Positions 10,576-22,840 of a DNA stretch of 64,000 nucleotides are shown piece by piece. Origin of the DNA: Lumnitzera littorea (Eukaryota > Streptophyta > Magnoliopsida > Myrtales > Combretaceae); assembly GCA_024138015.1 (NCBI GenBank), contig JAMXBB010000010.1:82588658-82652657 (forward strand). The letters run 5' to 3'. A program made the translations under genes and the position numbers. Position 1 is the stretch's first letter; each line of letters begins with the position of its first letter. The notes under the pieces were generated by a model that worked only from the letters and a program-made list of their open reading frames with translations, did no database searches and was not told the origin of the DNA.

Positions 10576-13019
10576 GTATCGTAAATCTACGTACATTCTA
10601 AATGTCCTTTGGTTTATGTAATTTGCTTTTGAATAGCGTAAAAGCAATAAAAGTTTGTGATCATGAAAAGTCTAGAGTTTATTAAATATGTACATAGATG
10701 TAACTTAGCTTAAACGTTTGTAACATTGATTTTGCTACAAGTATAGAAGTTAATTTACTTTAAAGCACCACTGCGGCTTCATGAATATGCTTAAGTTTAT
10801 AGGTCCACTTTTCAACTTCATAAAATTAAATTGAAGTTCATAAATTCTCACAAAATTTGTAAAATATCTAAAGTTCTTAAACTTGCCCATTTTTCACAAA
10901 AGAATTGTAATTTTTGATGAATCTTTCCAATTTTTTTTTTATAATTTCATGACTAAACAATCAGTTGACTAAAAAATAAAATCTCCTATAAGATTTTACA
11001 TTTCTTCTAAGTTCATAAATATCTATTTACATTTTATAACCATTTTGAGAGTTTCTTAAAGTCCCCTCTTACCCCATATTTGTGTCCCTTTTACCCCATA
11101 TCTAAATGAGCAACGATATTGAGATAAACCCTTCAAATTTTGTAATTTAACTCTTAACGGATTTCCACTAGAAAACAGAACCTAACCCTTCTCTTCTTCA
11201 TCTTTTCCATCCTTTTCACTCTTTATAAACCCAATTTACCCCTTCATCTCTATCACGACTGCCTTCATCTACAGCTCCATCTCCATCTCCATCACATCTA
11301 TATTTCACGCTCATCATCTCTGAAGGGCCCCACACATTAGGGCTGTTGCCTACATCATCATCTCAATCTCCATATTTGGTTCATTATTTGTTGTTTTCCC
11401 TTTTTTTTTTATTTAGTTTTTACCTTTAGGTTTTCGGATCGGTTTTTCACTGTTATTAGAAAATTTTTATTGTGAAAGGATATTATAACACCAATTCTAT
11501 AAAAGAGATATATCCATTATGGATTATATATTTAGACCCTCATCTCTTTTGTACTAGATTGATGTTATGTGAATGAATAGCCATTTCTTCTAGCTATAAA
11601 ATAATAAATAAAATACAATAAAATAAAAAATACTAATCAATTTCTCATTTCTTTTCCTTGTAAGACTAATTCTTTTTTTGCAATTCTCATACTTTTAGCT
11701 CTTATTTATTTTACGTAACAGTTTATAGTTTACACAATTTATGAATCTATTTATAAGTTTTATGATTTTCTATACATTAGTAATTGTCTTGTACGTCCTT
11801 AAATCACTTTTATACATAATCAGCCATTATATTTAGTATGTATGAATGATTTGTAAATGTTTTCCGATATTCAATTTTTTTTTTAAATTTTTAAGAAACA
11901 CCTTAAATTGTTCTTAATTATTTATAAATTTTTGACTCTCCATGATCGTAATTTCCCTTTAAAACTTTCTTACACCGACTGTAATTTGTTGAAAATTATC
12001 ATATATTAATCATATATAATAACATGTTACTAGTATGGCTTCCGTTTTATACTTATCAATCATATATCATAACATGTTTTTGATAGGACATCAAATAAAG
12101 ATAAAAAAAAAAAAGAAAAGTTTTATTCAAAATGTGAAACATGATAAAACTGTAGATTATGACACCCACGTTACTTGCTAGCCCCAAAGGCCATCTTCTC
12201 AATGTCTTATCAATAATTGCAAAAGACATGAGGATAAACTCAAAATCATGTCTTCTAAGGAGGAGAAAGCGAAATTATCTCGTCAATTATGCTTTCAACT
12301 TTGTGGTTGATTTATGCTGATTCGACTATTTCTTGATGCTTATAAAAGCACTATAATACAATGAAATTATAATTATCAGAAGATACTTCTTGGAAGATTT
12401 TTAAATGGGAAAAAAGAAAAAACCAAGAAAAGATAAGGAAAAAAAAAAATTATTCAGATTCATTGCATTCTGATGAGTCTACCATACTAAATATATATAT
12501 ATAAGATTAAAGTAAAATAACAAATTCTATTATATTATACGTATATGTTTCACAATGCAGTCGACGGTGTAATGTATTGGATCCACCTAATTCCTGTTTA
12601 AAAGAAGTGGGGTTGTTTGTAACCGGGGGGGCTGGCGGGGGTGGGGGTGTTGTCGGGGTGGGGGTGTTGGGGGAGTGGCAATGTTTGTGTTGTGTGGGGG
12701 TGAGAAATACTCTGCCCCTATTATCCAACAAAATTGTCATGCTAAGTTTTCTTCTGTATCTGGTGAAAGAAAAAGGAAAATGGGGTAGTTTTTCACCAGT
12801 ATTTGGATGGGCCCTTCACGAAATTTTATGGGGTCGTCAATGCATGGCCTAGATTCGTTCTTCTTCTTTGGGCTACAATCATTAGGCTAACTTTGATATT
12901 CAAAATTTACTGAATAAAGTTAAAAAAAAAAGCCCATTTGGTTGGGCATAAATAAAGGGCCATTCAAATGAAGATTTTGAAGTAAAATAAAATATTGAAT
13001 TCTGCAAGTGACCAGAAAG
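10576..13019. other. Intergenic DNA with a promoter-like patch
   Basis: No gene supported. At 11195-11300 a TTTATAAACCC motif is followed by a pyrimidine-rich run (repeated CATCTC/CCATCTC). This looks like a plant core promoter and 5' leader, but no open frame follows. It may be a promoter stranded in an LTR remnant or chance. A G-rich tract lies at 12624-12680. Confidence 0.4.
12624..12680 (+). other. G-rich tract with quadruplex potential
   Basis: Seven runs of four or more G on the plus strand within about 55 bases, separated by one to five bases. The opposite strand reads as proline/threonine-rich low-complexity sequence, which explains the open frames in both directions here. They are not convincing genes. 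Confidence 0.6.
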
Positions 13020-13530
13020 AAAAGGGGACTATTGTAATCACTACCTTATCTTTAGACGTTTTTGTAATTTTATACCTAATTTACAAGTTTCAGGTTGTTA
13101 GATACAACTAGTTAGAAGTTTGATTACTGTTATTATTTTGACTATTTTCCATCAACAACTGTTAACTAAATCATTATCAGAAACCGATAGTATATCGATG
13201 ATATGGTTGATTTTGTAAAGGGTGAGTTTTAATTTAATTTGTTTTGTTTTAATATTATATTGCATTGATTTATTTTAATTGTCCCTTCGATTTTATATTG
13301 AATATATTTTTTGCTTAATGTGGACATGAGATTGGTATTTGACTATTAGGAATTTTGAAATTACAAAATTACTCATATTACTCTATTATTGGTTTCGTTA
13401 ATAGTGGACAACAGAAAAAAGATAAAGTAGATACAATAACAGTTAAACTTATAATTAGGTATATAATTTAACTTAAAACCTGATGTATAAAATTAAATTA
13501 CATCGCATACAATTTTTTTTTAAATCTGTT
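13020..13530. mobile_element. Possible inverted-repeat element, strongly decayed
   Basis: The two halves (about 13060-13170 and 13390-13520) show loose inverted similarity, such as AATTTTATACCTAAT against AATTTTATACATCAG, and CAACAACTGTTAACTAAA against CTGTTGTCCACTATTAACG. The design resembles the long-TIR elements at 6.1 and 15.9 kb, but identity is low and the ends are not defined. Confidence 0.3.
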
Positions 13531-13937
13531 AAAATATTCTATTTGATTTAAGAAAAAGTTCTATTAGGTGCTCTGATGTTATGTCATAATAGATAAATTT
13601 ATTCTTCCACCATTTCATCAAGTTGTCATGCGAGAGGCATATGCAGTTATGAAATGTGATCCTTTTAAATGGGACAAGATGATTCCAACTCTTTTTTCTT
13701 CTCTTTACATTTGAATATTTCTTTTATGTTGTTCTATTAATACGTTTGGTAAAACAAGGAGAATTTGATAATATATTAATATATAGATACACACACACAT
13801 ATATATATAACTATAGGCAAATAGTAGTTGCATGTCATGTAAAATTTTATTGGCATATTTGAATTGAATTTGTTTGACTCCATTTTTTGAAAGATGTGGA
13901 ATTATATTTCTCGTTGAATGAGTTGACGCCACCTTGA

Positions 13938-13974
<37 letters not shown>

Positions 13975-15851
13975 ATAGGTCGTATGGTCCATTCAATCAA
14001 TTATATCACACAGTTCCTTTAATTATGCTAAAGTTTGTCATATTCTTCTTGTTCATGGTTTAGAAAGTTATTAAACTAACTTATCAATTTGATACAATAA
14101 ATGAAATTTTCTAGTCTTTAACTTGATGGAAGCTAATATTGTTCCTAATGAAATGCTTATATATGTGACTCTCTATATTTCCGTATACGAAGGGAATACC
14201 AGACACTTATATACCAAGAAAACTGTTTAGAAGCATTATTGACCACATAATACAATGGAAAACGATTATTTACCAATAATCAACTTGTGATCAATCTTTT
14301 GATATGCAAAAACATCGTGAAATAAATTTAGGCATTCAACCATCATATATGAATTAATATTTTTTGTTGAACTACTTGGAATGATTAGGTTCGATAATCC
14401 CGTGTTAATAAACTTATGAATCACTTTCATTCTAAAGTGGTTGCAGACGCTAACTTTCCTTTCTTGGAAAGCGATGCATGCCATTGACTCATCATATTAT
14501 TCACAATCCTTAGTTTGGATCACTTTTACCAACATCAAAGTATAATGCTCTACACATAGGTTGAACAAAAATCTCAAGAGTAATAATCATACAGACACGT
14601 ATATAGACGAGAAGCCAAAGATGTATTTATATGTAATATCTTTGAGCAGATTGTATCAAATACACTTAATTCTGGAGCACCCAAACATATAAATTAAGTA
14701 ACATTCTTTATGTCAGTGAGGATGGCCTAAATTTATACATATGCTAGTCTTTCCATTTATATTTCTGTAAATACATATCTAACCAAGAAAGGTTTTGAAT
14801 AATAAGGTAACCGAAATTCTCCCTACTAAGCATCTTGCCATTATCTCCCATACTTTGTAGGGAACTTTTGTTATTCTAAAGTACAGACAGAGTAGTACGA
14901 ATAAAAATGAATGTGCACATGCTTTTAATACTTAAAAATGTGTCCGAATACTAAATAAAGTTATATTAGATGCTTGACAATATGCACATTCCATTAACAT
15001 CTTTTGTCTTGTGAATGAAGCTATAAAATTAATCGCTTACCATACAGTTTTTCAAGCTAAGTTGAAAGTAATGAAACTCTATTGAATCCCATATGCCATC
15101 TACACTAGGATGGTAGATTCATACTTTGAAGATGCGCATGCCTCTTTGACTCTTGGTGAAACCATAACCACCACCGAACTAAACCCTACCTAACTAACCG
15201 AAACCGTAACACTTTACCTGCAATGAACAAGCTGTGCCTCTAGGTCTTCAAGGGTCACTACGATTCACATGGGTTGTCGATTCACGTAGTTATGGCTTCA
15301 TGGGAGTTACGGGCTTGCATGTGTTGTTGGATTGCTAGACATGGTTTTGCTTAGTCCATAGTTTGCCTAGATAATATAGTTAAGTAGAGGTTTGCCAAGT
15401 ATTCGCAAGTTTATGGATATAAGTACCCTGCCAATATTGCATTTATGTCAATGATACTAATAAGTCACCTTTTTAAATGAATAATATGTAAATATTAATT
15501 ATAATGCATGGATTTCAAAAAATTACTATTTATATTTATATATATATTAAAATTTTATTAATATATATATATTAATAATCTATCTACATGTTAGTATCAT
15601 TATTGAAGCTTTTCTTGGATGGCGGTGGTTTTGGCTTGGTGGATTATACTTGCTGAAAAGAGGTAAGGAGTAGGCACTTTAGGCCCTTAATAGTAATACC
15701 GATTCCGGATTTTCTCGTCCCATTAAATGGCTTTTCCATAAACTAAAATAGTTATAGTCTTTTGTTGGACAATAAGATAGTCGTTCCTCTCAACAATCGA
15801 ATACATTATCAATATTAAAGGCGTAATATGAAACAAAAGAAATAAAAAATT
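13531..15851. other. AT-rich intergenic DNA, no gene seen
   Basis: Holds a TC microsatellite (13941-13970). The longest minus-strand frames (near 13.7 and 14.3 kb) have no recognisable domain. 15100-15420 is less AT-rich but has no open frame or known motif. Confidence 0.6.
13941..13970. repeat. (TC)15 microsatellite
   Basis: Perfect TC dinucleotide repeat of 30 bases. Confidence 0.95.
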
Positions 15852-16829
15852 GGGGATAGAGGCACAAAATTATTTATATTTTTAACTTTTGGTAATTAAA
15901 GGTCTAAACTTTTATTTTATGCGATTTAATACTTGTTTTCTAAATTTGGTTATAGTGTAGTGTCTTTCTTAAGGGGAAAGTTAAAGATCATTATATATAT
16001 GTAATTTGGTATACACACTTTAGTTTTGGTTGTATTTTAGTTTTTATATTTTAATTTTAATGCATATCCATGTTTGTTTATTGTTTAATTTATCAAAAGT
16101 TAATTTTTGATTTTTCTCAATTTATATAATATTTCAAAAATTAAAAAAAATTAATATCCAGTAATTTTAATCATGTATAACTTTTACATGTGATGTCTAT
16201 AAGTTTTATAGTCCTATAATGTTCAATTTGAAAGTTATGTAATACAAAATATTGAAAATTATTTGGTATTGAAATGCCTCAAAAGACAAAAAAATTAATG
16301 TATCGTTCGACGAGTCATGAAATTTGCATTTTGAGGCTAAATGATAGTTGGTTTGCAAGTTATTCCATTTTAAATCTTATTTGGTTTAGGCAGTTAGATG
16401 ATGTATATTAGATATTATTTTTAAATAAAAATACATCTTATGAGCTTGTAAATGATATAAAATTTGCCAAGATCAAACATTACATGCAAAAGTTATGTGT
16501 GACAAAAGCTATTAGCATAAAAATCTTTCTTTTTGATTTTTAAAATAATCTATTAATTAAGGATATTTTAAAATTAGTTTTTTACAAATTAATATATAAT
16601 CAAGTAGTTAAATGCATTGAAAAATAAAGTATAGACACTATAACGCCATCAAAACTAAAGTACGTACATTGAATTCTAACAAACTATAACGGTTACTAAT
16701 TTTCCCATTAATAGGATACGAGATTGAAACCAAATTTAGAAAATAAGTACTAAATCATATGAAATAAAAGTTTAAATATTAAATTGCTAAAAGTTAGAAA
16801 AATAGATCCTTGTTGTGGCTTTATCTGTA
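15852..16829. mobile_element. Long-TIR non-autonomous DNA transposon (copy 2)
   Basis: About 980 bp with inverted arms of about 220 bases. Left arm from GATAGAGGCACAA (15855). Right arm, on the other strand, from GATAAAGCCACAA (16826). Paired blocks include TTTAACTTTTGGTAATT / TCTAACTTTTAGCAATT, ACTT.TTTTCTAAATTTGGTT and TTTAGTTTTG.TTG. The middle is AT-rich and non-coding. Same design as the 6.1-kb element, but the sequence of the ends differs, so it is a different family or a distant relative. Probably MULE-like. No clear target duplication. Confidence 0.7.
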
Positions 16830-16844
16830 AAAGATGAGAGTGTG

Positions 16845-19800
16845 TGTAAACTCCTAAAATTTTCAACCTAATACCCAAAGTAAACCCTAGTATGCTAGAA
16901 AACTCTAAATATTGACAAGACTAGTTAAGATGAAAAACCTAAGATGAAAAACCTAAGATAACAACTGAAGATTTAATCGCGTATAAAATTTTAGACCCTA
17001 AATATATATAAACACTAAAGATTGTACCTAAAAGTGATAAAATCCTAAAATTATAACTTTAAGAATATAAAAATATTGAGTCACTATAATCTATTCTAAA
17101 ACCCTAATTGCTAATATATCCTTAGTATCATACTAAATCATTATCAAATAATCAAGATAACTTTCAATTATTCATAAATGCTAACAATACTAATTTAATT
17201 TACTAGAAAATTTACTAGAAAATTAAGATATTATATTATAAATCACATCCATCTTCTAATCATATAACTAAGTTAGTATTTTATAGAGTTAAGTGTGTAG
17301 TTGATGTTTATAATATATGTAGTTAATATGAACATACTAAATGGTATATTTCATGATAGTTACACTAAGTATCATATTAAATAATGTATGTAGGATATAA
17401 ATACTTAGAGAGAGATCTCATTAACTATTCTTACTAATTATTTTAATAAACTCCATATTTCCTTTCATTTTCTTTCATTTCTTTCTAATTTTGTACACAC
17501 AAATTTCACTTAATTTCAAAGGTTGACAAAGTCAAAAGGTTAACCAAGTCAACAAATGTCATTGTCATTTAGAGTTTTCTTCCACTTTCTTAATTTTTTT
17601 CATTCAATTATCACATGTAATTTTCTTTCTTTTTCTTATCCTTGCCGTCCACTTCATGGATGAATCTAGACCCCACTTATTTCATGTATAAAATAAAAAT
17701 TAAGACAACATAAACCCCTTTTTCCCCTTCCACTTCAAACCGTGAACTCCCCCTTTTACTTTAACATCTTCAACTTTTCCAAAATTTCCATTTCATAATT
17801 TCAACTACCACCATACACTAATCTACCATATTTACTTGCTTTCCTTTTCAAATTACAAAGGAGAGAAAGGTATGACTTCATTTGATCATCTAATTTAATA
17901 GTTAGTTAATATCAATCTTATATTGGTGTAGAAAGTTTATGTAATATATACATATGTGTTGTGAAAGATAGGAATTCTTATACCATGTTTAGAAGTGTAG
18001 AAATATTTAAGTGTACGTGTAGAAATACCTATGTACCTATAACAACTGAATATATATGAGATGTTTGTATAAAGGTTTGGTGAAATACTTAATACAAGTA
18101 TAAGAAATCCTTAGTTAAATAGAAGAAGAACACATATACATATGCTTAAGCATGTGTATATAATAATACACTTGATGAATACATGTATAGATACTTTTAT
18201 ACATAAGTATCATTTATGTACATAACAAAAAAAAAGGAATATATTAACTAGATACACATATACCTTGTTAAATAAGCCCTTAAAGTGCAAAAATATAGAT
18301 TTAGTGAAACTTTCTTAAGAGAGTATAATAAGAATACGAAAATACATATAAAAATATATATGTAATCGTATATATATATGGGTATATATACTAATATACG
18401 TATAAGTACATAATTATACATACTAATATATTAGAAGTATATACATAACATATGTATAAAGTACATAAAATACATAAGAATTAGTATACATAAGTAATTG
18501 ATAACATAAGCGGTGACATAAGCAATTGATGACATAAGCGGTAACATAAGCTTATAAAATAATAAACTATAAGATCACATAAGAAAATAATACATTTACG
18601 TATACACATACATATGGGTTGAAACTTCTTTAAGCCCTTAATATATATCTCAAATTGAATTAGTCTTAATTAAGCATATAAATTAGTAAAAACAATATAA
18701 AATTATCTAAGTGTAAGAATTTAATGACTAATTAAATTATTAAGTACTAAAATAGGATATAAACATAAGCAATAAGAATATTTAAGTTTCAATAGTTAAA
18801 ATTCCAATAAATTTAGTCCATATCGTAAAACATGGGTCTTAACGTCCAAAACATATATCTCTATGTAAATGTGCGTCCGAAAACGATGAAATGCAACTAT
18901 AAGTTCGTAAATATTGGAAATAAAATGAAAAAGTTACATACGATTAGTAATTAGGTTTAATCGAATAAAAACTAATAGTAATCTAAGTAGAATTAGATAA
19001 ATAGATATCTAGAACTGTTAGTTAATTCAATTACTTATTATTCCTATTTTCTCGTTATGATCAGGTGATTCCGATGAGGGTGATGATCTTCCGATCAATT
19101 ATTACGATTAGAGCGAGTCGTCATAGTCAAGTGAGTACTCCCGATGACTCTATACTTATTTTGTATTTGTAGTTAGTACACTTAAATTAAATAGTAATAA
19201 CTTGATGTATGGGGTTTCGGGATATGCATGTACTTGATATTGATTGATTATTGTGAGAAATATTATTAAATATGATAATTGCTAATTTGATTGTATGATT
19301 GATTGTTATGTGATTTGGATGATTTCTTGATATTGATTTATCATCTCATAATTTGACTTAATTATATTTGACTTATCTTTATCTTAAATTAAAAGGGTTA
19401 TGCATTATCAATGCATTGCATTACTTATTTTGGCTGTCACTTCACGCAGAGGTAAAAAGAAGCCTTGCAGGGGTTATTTATATATATTAAAGTGTTTCTG
19501 TATGATGCACTTATACAACATGACCTTACCTGAACTTACGGGCTTATTAGGTGATGAAGATGCTAACCATATGGTTAAGGGTTGAGTCTAAAGATCTCCA
19601 CTGTAAGGTGTGAGTGTGGACTATGAAGGCCGCCTCATCGCTAGACCTAGGATTTTGGTGTACTATTAGATTTCTTAGAAATATAAATGTATTTTGCGAA
19701 ATACGAAATCTAAATTTATGGTTAAAAACACAGGTATTAGGGCTTCATTGTGATTGGTGTCGATGTATTTCCAACCCTTATCTCGAAGGGCATTAAAATC

Positions 19801-20324
19801 TGATATTATATGTAGCACAAGTCAACTACATATATTGTTTGGCATACTGTGTATGCATGCATTCATATAATTAGCATAATTTGTTTGATAATTTGTTCGA
19901 TAATTTGTTCGCTAGTATAATATGAGGGATAACTCACTAAGCTCTTGTATCTTACTCTTAAATAGTTTTTCTTTTGCAGGTTGATAAATAATCGGATATG
20001 ATTTAAGCCGAACGTTGAGTGCAAGTACTGAGACATTTTAGAGGTTGGAATTAGAGAGAAGTTATTTAATTCATGTGAAACGTTAAATGTAAATACCACT
20101 TATATACTTAAAACAACCAAAGGGCACATTTTCTCGGCTCATAACGTTCCAAGAACAGTGAACTTTTTATTTTTTTAATTTCCGTATTCGAAATATTTAC
20201 TTTGAACCCAAGAATTAGGTAGTTCTAATCCAATTTTGTAGTTCCAATCCAATTTATTACGATAAATGTGAAAAGAATTTGCTATGTGATTTATACAAAG
20301 CTATAACCCTCCTACACTGTGATA
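16845..20324 (+). repeat. Tek-3: decayed Tekay/Del-type LTR
   Basis: About 3.5 kb, plus orientation, no coding. Features typical of the very long LTRs of this chromovirus group: a TGTAAAC start; a run of GTTGACAAAGTCAA..GTTAACCAAGTCAAC words (17521-17555); a CAGGTGATTCCGATGAGGGTGATGA patch (19063-19087) followed by GTCAAGTGAGTACT; a GC-richer block at 19560-19650; and an end GCTATAACCC..CTGTGATA that parallels GTTATAACTC..GACGTGACA of Tek-1. The length fits Tek-1 (3121 bp). Boundaries are inferred from these parallels. No target duplication found, so this may be a solo LTR with eroded ends. Confidence 0.5.
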
Positions 20325-22377
20325 TTGTTAATAGGGATAAGAAAACTAAGTATCACTGGTTTTATAGTACCAAAAAAAGCTCAGAAATTTGATATTTTTC
20401 TATAAAACCTGTTACAGGATCCGCATGTTATACGTAAAATGAAAATAAAATCAAGAGTTTATAAGAAAATTACTTTACTTGTAAAGCCCTATCTTTCTTT
20501 GCTTGAAGATGGTGCTTAAGTGAGAATTGAGACTTAATTTTTACATTATTAAGGAAAGAAAACTTTTTCTTGGTGAAAATCTATATATATCAAATCTGAT
20601 AAACTTTAATGATTCATATATATATATATATATATATATTATATCCATGTGTATATTGTAATAATACATTAAATGTTGTGAATGGTAAAGAATTTTTCTA
20701 TATTTCACATGAAATAATTTAAAAGTTTTACTATTATTCTATTTCATGTTTGATTTTTTATTTCTCTTTTTCAATGTTTTATATATATATATATGTACTT
20801 CAAGTTTTTATTTGGACCTATGGATTCAATCGGTCCATGGGTAGTTCCAGATCCATCATCTAGAGTCTACTGTGTGTGGCCTTTAAGCGTGTTCACGGGT
20901 TAAAACTGGCCCATGCAGTGGTTTAGCCCGAAGGGAACAACCTTACGGCAATAAGCAAATGGGAGTTATTTTCCTAACTCAAAACATCATATAAATACAT
21001 TCCAAAAAAAAAAAAAAAAAAAATAGAAATCCCCTTTAGAGGTTTATCAAGTCTCAACCCATCGTCACGAAACCATCAACCACCACGTTGGCCTCATGGA
21101 TGTGTGACTAATCTTCATTACAGTCAATTGTCTAGATCCAATCCCTACAAGGAAAGAAATCGAATAAATAGAGACGATAAGCAGGTTTAATATCAGCAAT
21201 GATATCAAATCTATCAGATCTTTTCAAAAGAGTATCAAATGATGTTGGGTTTATTTTAAGGACGTTAAATGATTCACTTAAAATAGAAAGAATTCAATTG
21301 TATTTCATTCAAATGATCCACTTTAAAATATAGAAAACTCAATTAAAATTTAACGCAAATATTAGAAGATTTCTTGTGTACTCACTAAGTCATTCGGCTC
21401 CATCACATGGGTATACGGTTTCCCCCTTTCTTTCCCCTAATATTCCTGACATGAAGAATGTTATATCATGGAAGGCAACTATGGAAAAGGACTTTGTCGG
21501 AGGGAGGGGAAAAAGGGAAGAAGAAGAAGAAAAACACTGTAGAAATATAGAAAAGGACATAAAAGTAAGATGTTCTAGCTAAACTAGTTTGGCTAGTGAA
21601 TACTTAATAAATCATAATACTAGTTTGCATATGCTAATAATTATATGTCGGCAGGTCAAATGAACCCTTAAAAGCACTGAAATAACTACAAATGTTTAAA
21701 TAATGGTCGTAGGCAAGCCTTCACTGTATGTTTGAAAGTATGATGGCCCCTTGGATTGTGTCGGAGAGACTTGGGTCATTGTTTATACGTCCTATTATTC
21801 TTCTTCTTCCATAAATAAAGTATCTAAATAGGATCCAGCTGGTTTTATCCTGTGATGATGAGATAAGGTACACAATAGATACAACTTATCAAAAGACAAC
21901 GTATCGATTGTTGTAGTTGTATGTTTTGTGATGATGCATCAAAAGATGGAGAATTGTCCTTGCAAATTGAGTGTGTGTTAGTTTAATTGGGAAAGTTTTT
22001 CCATTACTCCCTAGTTTAATCTTTAAAATTATTCAACATTATTACAACAATCTCACTAGTTTGTGGTAATTAACTCTCATAATGTGAAGTACATTTGAGG
22101 ATTGTATTTGCATAATTTACCATTAGGTGACTTAATATTAAGTCTAAAAATTATGTTGATTTTTTTGGTAAAACTACAAAAAATTATACTACTATTAGAA
22201 TTAGAATATGGAAAATGTTGGTAGATAGTCATGCGGTCACCACTTTTATATAGGTGCTACTAGAAAGTTAACATTGTATTATTAAAAAGTTAAGATTTAA
22301 TATTAAGTCACATAATTGTTCAATCAGATACTAAATTGATAATTGAAAAGTTTAGCTAATATATAAATGTATGTATT
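20325..22377. other. AT-rich intergenic DNA with simple repeats
   Basis: Two TA runs (20615-20639, 20780-20794) and a 20-base A run (21004-21023). 20810-20960 is GC-richer without a known motif. A short frame at 21376 ends in a GAAGAAGAAGAAG low-complexity tract and is not called. Confidence 0.6.
20615..20639. repeat. (TA)n microsatellite
   Basis: TA dinucleotide run of about 25 bases. Confidence 0.9.
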
Positions 22378-22840
22378 GATAGGGTTCTTTAAACATTAGC
22401 CTCTCAAGCTTGTTCAAATTTGATGTGTCTTACCATTTAGGGCTTGCTGCCTTTGGCTCAAGCCCTAGGCCCGACTTAACCAAACTCAAGAGACTCTTCA
22501 ATGACTAAGGACACCGGATAAGGATAGAAGACGAAGTCAACAATTATCTTTGGTATACATAGGATATGTTGAATACTACAAGCTCACTTTCCCATATTTG
22601 TGAGTGAGGATTTTGCTCAGTAACTACTCTCTAACTATCGACACCATTCCACTATAAATACTAAATCATCACCTAATGGTAAATTACTTAATACTTTGTA
22701 CACTTATGTTTATCTATTGCCCTTAAACATTTCTTATTTTCCAAAACACTTTACTGACTTAAGTATTAGAGTGGCCACACCAAACAATACACCAATGTCC
22801 CCTCATATGTTCTATTTTGTAGGTTTGCCAAACATGCAAA
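22378..22840 (+). repeat. Solo LTR-like remnant with TATA box
   Basis: Starts TGATAGGGTTCTTTAAACAT. ACTATAAATAC (22651-22661) acts as a TATA box. It is followed about 80 bases on by TTTACTGACTTAAGTATTAGAGTGGCC (22751-22777), which resembles the U5 motif 'TGACTTGAGCGTCGGAGTG' seen in many plant gypsy LTRs. The end is placed near TTTTGTAGG. Plus orientation. No internal region or partner LTR nearby. Confidence 0.45.

Noticed and set aside
11195..11400. Promoter plus 5' leader of a host gene
   Set aside because: A TATA-like motif and a pyrimidine-rich run are present, but no open frame follows within 1 kb on the plus strand.
12507..12852. Overlapping frames on both strands, glycine- or proline-rich
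   Set aside because: Produced by the G-rich tract. Low-complexity translation with no start context.
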